Made by a program: the position numbers and the translations under genes. This document shows, piece after piece, positions 6,790 through 9,872 of a stretch of DNA of 9,872 nucleotides. The notes below the pieces were generated by a model. It saw only the letters and a list, made by a program, of their open reading frames with translations. It ran no database searches and was not told the origin of the DNA. This stretch comes from Nitrospirota bacterium (GTDB lineage Bacteria > Nitrospirota > Thermodesulfovibrionia > Thermodesulfovibrionales > SM23-35). Position 1 is the first letter of the stretch, and every line of letters begins with the position of its first letter. Where the stretch lies: positions 1 to 9,872 of the forward strand of contig JACRGU010000010.1 in the NCBI GenBank assembly GCA_016212245.1, written 5' to 3'.

Positions 6790-7164
6790 ATGACGAACAA
6801 AGAAAAGCAGCTTGCAAAGATGGGAAAAAAACAACAAAGACTTGAAGCAGGTCTTATCTCTGAACACTTCCCTGAAGTTTCAAGCATTGTTATTAATATG
6901 AAGAACTACCAGAAAGGAATAAACCCCATTCCCATAATACGTGCTTTTAATTTCTGGCCTACCAGTTATGCATATTTTAATATTGAATGCTTGAGCAGAG
7001 ACTGTGTTGACGGCGGATTTGATTTAGATCAAGTTATTACTACGATGATTAGATGTCATAAGGAGTTGGGAGAAGGAGAGCTTGTTTGTGATGGAAATAA
7101 TCTTTCCTCTGACCACTCAAGTATTCACTATAAAGTTACTATACAGTATAACAAAAAGTCTTAA
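6790..7164 (+). CDS. Hypothetical protein with conserved-looking cysteines
   Basis: A 124-residue protein I cannot assign to a named family. The ATG has a good ribosome binding site (AAGGA about 4 bases upstream) and starts 11 bp after the cold-shock hairpin. The N-terminus is basic and glutamine-rich (KEKQLAKMGKKQQRLEAGL), with no signal peptide or membrane helix. The core alternates hydrophobic strands (SSIVINM, AYFNIECLS, IHYKVTIQY) with a cysteine pair C67-x4-C72 in ECLSRDCVDGGFDL and later C89, H90 and C100 (GELVCDGN). The cysteines could bind a metal such as zinc, but this is inference. The overall look is a small alpha/beta cytoplasmic protein, and I have a vague recollection of similar proteins in Geobacter-like genomes. 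Its position after a cold-shock gene may allow partial co-expression by read-through. Confidence 0.75.
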   Translation: MTNKEKQLAKMGKKQQRLEAGLISEHFPEVSSIVINMKNYQKGINPIPIIRAFNFWPTSYAYFNIECLSRDCVDGGFDLDQVITTMIRCHKELGEGELVCDGNNLSSDHSSIHYKVTIQYNKKS

Positions 7165-7189
7165 GAACTATTAATACTTTTATAAGTTT

Positions 7190-7221
7190 ACCCCGTTTAA
7201 AAAGTTTCTTTCTAACGGGGT
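7190..7221. other. Hairpin upstream of methylglyoxal synthase
   Basis: ACCCCGTT (7190-7197) is perfectly complementary to AACGGGGT (7214-7221), and AAAG/CTTT inside the 16-base loop can extend the fold. No T-tract follows on either strand, so it is not a classical terminator. It lies 25 bp after the hypothetical gene and about 55 bp before the mgsA ATG. It could protect the upstream 3' end or fold in the mgsA leader. Confidence 0.4.
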
Positions 7222-7276
7222 TAAGGTTGCTTTAAAAAACATAGTCGCAGGAAAATGTAGGGAGAGATAAGAACTT

Positions 7277-7780
7277 ATGGAAAACAAAAAATTAGCGATA
7301 GGACAAAAGAAGAAGATCGCCCTCGTCGCACATAACAATAAAAAGAATGATCTATTGGAATGGGCAAAATATAATAAAGATCTTCTAGCACAGCATGAGC
7401 TATATGCAACAGGAACAACCGGGAAACTACTGGAGCGTGAGTTGGATATTGAAATTATCAAACTCAAAAGCGGACCATTAGGCGGTGACCAACAGATAGG
7501 AGCAAAGATCGCAGAGGAAGATATCGATTTTATGATCTTTTTCTGGGATCCTCTCGAACCACAACCCCACGATACAGATGTGAAAGCTCTCTTACGGATA
7601 GCTGTGGTTTGGAATATTCCCGTCGCCTGCAATCGAGCTTCTGCTGATTTTATGATCTCATCACCATTAATGTCTGGAGAATATCAGCGTTTTATTCCCG
7701 ATTATTCCGATTATAGAGAACGAATGAAAAGACAGCGCACCTCCTGCACGTCTTCAGAATCAAGCAGTGGTAATAATTAA
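7277..7780 (+). CDS. mgsA: Methylglyoxal synthase
   Basis: Converts dihydroxyacetone phosphate to methylglyoxal and phosphate in the cytoplasm, a bypass of lower glycolysis used when phosphate is short or sugar phosphates build up. The 167 residues align with the E. coli enzyme from about residue 13 with the same numbering: ATGTTG (44-49), SGPLGGDQQIGA (65-76) with catalytic Asp71, FFWDPL with Asp91, QPHDTDVKALLR with His98 and Asp101, and WNIPVACN (112-119). The position of conserved Asp20 is Asn here (AHNNKK rather than AHD). The C-terminus adds a polar, serine-rich tail (about 152-167) ending GNN. GGGAG at 7260-7264 is a ribosome binding site at a longish 12-base spacing. It converges on mnmG with a 4-bp overlap of stop codons. 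Family assignment is firm; full activity with Asn20 is uncertain. Confidence 0.93.
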   Translation: MENKKLAIGQKKKIALVAHNNKKNDLLEWAKYNKDLLAQHELYATGTTGKLLERELDIEIIKLKSGPLGGDQQIGAKIAEEDIDFMIFFWDPLEPQPHDTDVKALLRIAVVWNIPVACNRASADFMISSPLMSGEYQRFIPDYSDYRERMKRQRTSCTSSESSSGNN

Positions 7781-7788
7781 TTATTACC
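7769..7788. repeat. Perfect 20-bp palindrome spanning both convergent stop codons
   Basis: GGTAATAATT is followed directly by its reverse complement AATTATTACC. Each strand reads Gly-Asn-Asn-stop, so mgsA and mnmG end in the same three residues and their stop codons overlap by 4 bp. With no loop spacer, AT-rich arms and no clean T-tract, it is not a standard terminator, though either transcript could fold here. Confidence 0.85.
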
Positions 7789-9651
7789 CCTCTCTCCACG
7801 CTCTCTCTTCAATCTCTCTATTGCCACCATTAGAAGAGAAATTGCAGCAGGGGTGACGCCAGGTATTCTGCTTGCCTGGCCTAAGTTTGCAGGCCTTACC
7901 TCATTCAATTTGCTCAGGATCTCTTTTGAAAGTCCACTCACAGAGGAGTAATCAAAATCCTCAGGTATCCTCTTTTTCTCTACCTTCTTGAGCCTCTCAG
8001 CCATCTCCATCTGGCGAATTATATATCCATCATATTTGACCTGTATCTCGACCTGCTTTTTAATCTCAGGAGTAAGGGATTTATCAGAAGGTGAATATTC
8101 TTCTATGAATTCATATGTGATCTCAGGCCTCTTTAGAAGCTGCTCAAGGGATTCGTCCTTTAAACTTTTAAACTCTTGAACCTTTGAACCATCGAACTTG
8201 ATGCGTATCTTTTTAAGACGCTGGAGCTCTTCATCAATAAACCTCTTCTTTTCCCAAAATCTTTGATAGACTGCCTTATCGAGAAGTCCAACTTCGCATC
8301 CTTTATCCATCAAACGAAGATCAGCATTGTCATGCCTTAAAAGAAGTCTGTATTCTGCCCTCGATGTGAACATCCTGTAAGGCTCATTAGTGCCCTTTGT
8401 TATGAGGTCATCAATAAGAACTCCGATATATGCCTCGTGTCTGCCGAGGATTAATGGCTTTCTTCCTTGAAGTTTCAAAGCTGCATTGATCCCTGCCATA
8501 AGCCCCTGCGCAGCAGCCTCTTCATAACCAGATGTCCCGTTTATCTGTCCTGCAAGAAAGAGTCCATCAATTATCTTCGTCTCGAGACTATGCCTTAACT
8601 GGGTTGGATAGACAAAGTCATATTCTATAGCATATCCAGGCCTCATGATCTCTGCCTCTTCAAGCCCTGGGATGGTTCTCACGAGCCTTACCTGAACATC
8701 ATAAGGAAGGCTTGTTGATATGCCGTTTGCATAATACTCTTTTGTCTTGAGACCCTCTGGCTCAAGGAATACCTGATGCCGCTCACGCTCAGAAAACCTT
8801 ACAATCTTATCCTCGATAGATGGACAGTATCTCGGCCCGATACCCTTAATACGGCCGCTGTAAAGGGGTGAGCGGTCAAGGCTGTCGAGTATTATCTTAT
8901 GAGTCTCACTGTTTGTATAGGTTATATAACATGGAAGCTGAGGATTGGTTATCTTCTCTGTGCTGTATGAGAATGGCTGGGGTGGTTCATCACCCCACTG
9001 TGGTTCTGTCTTTGAGAAATCTATCGTCTTTGCATCGAGCCTCGGAGGCGTGCCTGTCTTGAGACGCCCCATCTTAAGACCGACCTCCCTTAAAGAATCA
9101 GAAAGTCCTACTGAGGGAAACTCTCCTGCCCTACCAGCAGGAAAGTTTTCAAGCCCTATGTGTATTAATCCCTTTAGAAATGTACCTGTCGTAACAATGA
9201 CAGCCCTTGCTCCATAGAAGATACCGAGTGATGTGAGGACACCATTTATCTTATCATCCTCTGCGATTATCTTTTCAACAGATGCCTGTTTTATATCTAA
9301 ATTCTCCTGAGACTCTAAAACCCTCCTCATCGAAAGCCTGTATAAGACCCTGTCTGTCTGTGCCCTCAAAGACCAGACTGCAGGCCCTTTTGATTGATTA
9401 AGCATCCTGAACTGGATTCCTGCCTTATCTGTGACTTTTGCCATCTCACCGCCAAGTGCATCTATCTCACGCACAAGATGACCCTTTGCGAGCCCACCAA
9501 TGGCAGGGTTACATGACATCTGTGCAATTGTGTCGAGGTTCATTGTGAAGAGGCAGGTAGAGAACCCCATTCTTGAAGCAGCAAGTGCAGCTTCGCAGCC
9601 TGCATGGCCAGCACCGATAACGATTATGTCGTAATCACGGTCTTTATACAT
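7777..9651 (-). CDS. mnmG: tRNA uridine-5-carboxymethylaminomethyl modification enzyme MnmG (GidA)
   Basis: MnmG is the FAD-dependent partner of the GTPase MnmE; together they modify U34 in the wobble position of several tRNAs. From the ATG at 9651 it has 624 residues, the usual length. Seen: the FAD dinucleotide motif IGAGHAGCEAA (12-22), SCNPAIGGLAKGHL (46-59) with Cys47, GRLKTGTPPRLD (195-206), GPRYCPSIEDK (272-282) with the second conserved Cys276, AGQINGTSGYEEAAAQG (367-383), and a GTNEPYRMFTSRAEYR stretch. The C-terminal domain ends IPGVTPAAISLLMVAIERL. A longer frame with a TTG at 9690 is less likely because the added 13 residues are unlike the family and overlap a promoter candidate. 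No Shine-Dalgarno precedes 9651. rsmG (gidB) is not beside it, although mnmG, rsmG, parA and parB are often neighbours near the origin. Confidence 0.96.
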   Translation of the reverse strand: MYKDRDYDIIVIGAGHAGCEAALAASRMGFSTCLFTMNLDTIAQMSCNPAIGGLAKGHLVREIDALGGEMAKVTDKAGIQFRMLNQSKGPAVWSLRAQTDRVLYRLSMRRVLESQENLDIKQASVEKIIAEDDKINGVLTSLGIFYGARAVIVTTGTFLKGLIHIGLENFPAGRAGEFPSVGLSDSLREVGLKMGRLKTGTPPRLDAKTIDFSKTEPQWGDEPPQPFSYSTEKITNPQLPCYITYTNSETHKIILDSLDRSPLYSGRIKGIGPRYCPSIEDKIVRFSERERHQVFLEPEGLKTKEYYANGISTSLPYDVQVRLVRTIPGLEEAEIMRPGYAIEYDFVYPTQLRHSLETKIIDGLFLAGQINGTSGYEEAAAQGLMAGINAALKLQGRKPLILGRHEAYIGVLIDDLITKGTNEPYRMFTSRAEYRLLLRHDNADLRLMDKGCEVGLLDKAVYQRFWEKKRFIDEELQRLKKIRIKFDGSKVQEFKSLKDESLEQLLKRPEITYEFIEEYSPSDKSLTPEIKKQVEIQVKYDGYIIRQMEMAERLKKVEKKRIPEDFDYSSVSGLSKEILSKLNEVRPANLGQASRIPGVTPAAISLLMVAIERLKRERGERGNN

Positions 9652-9660
9652 GATTAATTT

Positions 9661-9690
9661 ACTATAAAGGATTCGTCTGGACTTATTCAA
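9661..9690 (-). promoter_or_regulatory. Possible mnmG promoter giving a near-leaderless message
   Basis: On the minus strand TTGAAT (9690-9685, four of six) and TATAGT (9666-9661, five of six) are 18 bases apart. Transcription would start within a few bases of the ATG at 9651, which fits the lack of a ribosome binding site there. It lies between the upstream gene's stop and mnmG. Confidence 0.4.
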
Positions 9691-9717
9691 TCTGGAGGAG
9701 TCGATGCTATTCTGAAG

Positions 9718-9872
9718 TTAGAGTGCTTCTTTTTTGTGCCTGATATATTCGACAAGGCCTAACAGGCTGCCAGTTGCTATTGAGATAAACCACGATAACG
9801 AAATTGCTGTTGCGACCTCTGGCTTGACTCCAATAAAGCCGAATAGTAGTACAAAAGCGCCTTCTCTTACAC
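9718..9872 (-). CDS. LPG-synthase/flippase-like membrane protein (C-terminal fragment)
   Basis: Only the last 50 residues are present; the gene enters from the right edge on the minus strand and stops at TAA 9720-9718. The sequence opens VREGAFVLLFGFIGVKPEVA, then AISLSWFIS and SLLGLVEYI, and ends in a basic tail RHKKEAL. The RE(G)AFV...GV...A-x-x-x-SL pattern followed by a final membrane helix is typical of the lysylphosphatidylglycerol synthase transmembrane/UPF0104 (YbhN-like, AglD-like) family of inner-membrane proteins. The substrate of this copy is unknown. It lies 66 bp upstream of mnmG on the same strand; a possible promoter between them suggests mnmG is not wholly dependent on it. 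Confidence 0.7.
   Translation of the reverse strand, partial: VREGAFVLLFGFIGVKPEVATAISLSWFISIATGSLLGLVEYIRHKKEAL

Noticed and set aside
7777..9651. Open frames on the plus strand opposite mnmG
   Set aside because: They lie antisense to a fully conserved gene and show no independent motifs or start signals.
9652..9690. TTG start extending MnmG by 13 residues
   Set aside because: The extension has no Shine-Dalgarno, is unlike MnmG N-termini, and coincides with a promoter candidate.

Overview
The window reads as ordinary chromosomal DNA from a Gram-negative (diderm), moderately AT-rich bacterium. The diderm call rests on a BamD lipoprotein of the outer-membrane assembly machine. The mix of genes (chromosomal Soj/Spo0J-type ParAB, a PilZ-DUF4388-J-TPR signalling protein, siroheme synthesis) would suit Nitrospirota or a deltaproteobacterial-type lineage. 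That placement is an impression from gene style, not a result. No mobile element, CRISPR array, tRNA or rRNA was seen.

Layout. At the left edge, the minus strand carries the first 32 codons of a gene resembling the B12-binding radical SAM family (TIGR03960-like). It diverges from a plus-strand gene across a compact intergenic region with a very good sigma70-like promoter. From about 175 to 6265 six plus-strand genes form one tight run: a membrane HAMP-GAF-GGDEF diguanylate cyclase, bamD, a Met8/CysG-N-type siroheme synthase, parA, parB, and a PilZ-DUF4388-J-TPR protein. Three of the five junctions overlap (26, 29 and 4 bp), and the other two gaps are 31 and 38 bp, so an operon is likely. A strong intrinsic terminator lies about 185 bp past the last stop codon.

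Then come a cold-shock protein gene with a near-perfect ribosome binding site, a hairpin terminator, a small cysteine-containing protein of unknown function, and methylglyoxal synthase. The methylglyoxal synthase gene converges on mnmG (minus strand). The two overlap tail to tail by 4 bp inside a perfect 20-bp palindrome that makes both proteins end in Gly-Asn-Asn. Upstream of mnmG, the right edge holds the C-terminal 50 residues of a membrane protein resembling the LPG-synthase/flippase-like family.

How it fits together. The operon starts with a predicted maker of cyclic di-GMP and ends with a predicted reader of it (PilZ), with envelope assembly, siroheme synthesis and chromosome partitioning genes between. 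I see no clearly new defence or mobile system. The most unusual items are the PilZ-DUF4388-J-TPR fusion coupled to parB, the palindromic convergent ending, the cold-shock leader with its terminator and repeated octamer, and the uncharacterised small protein.
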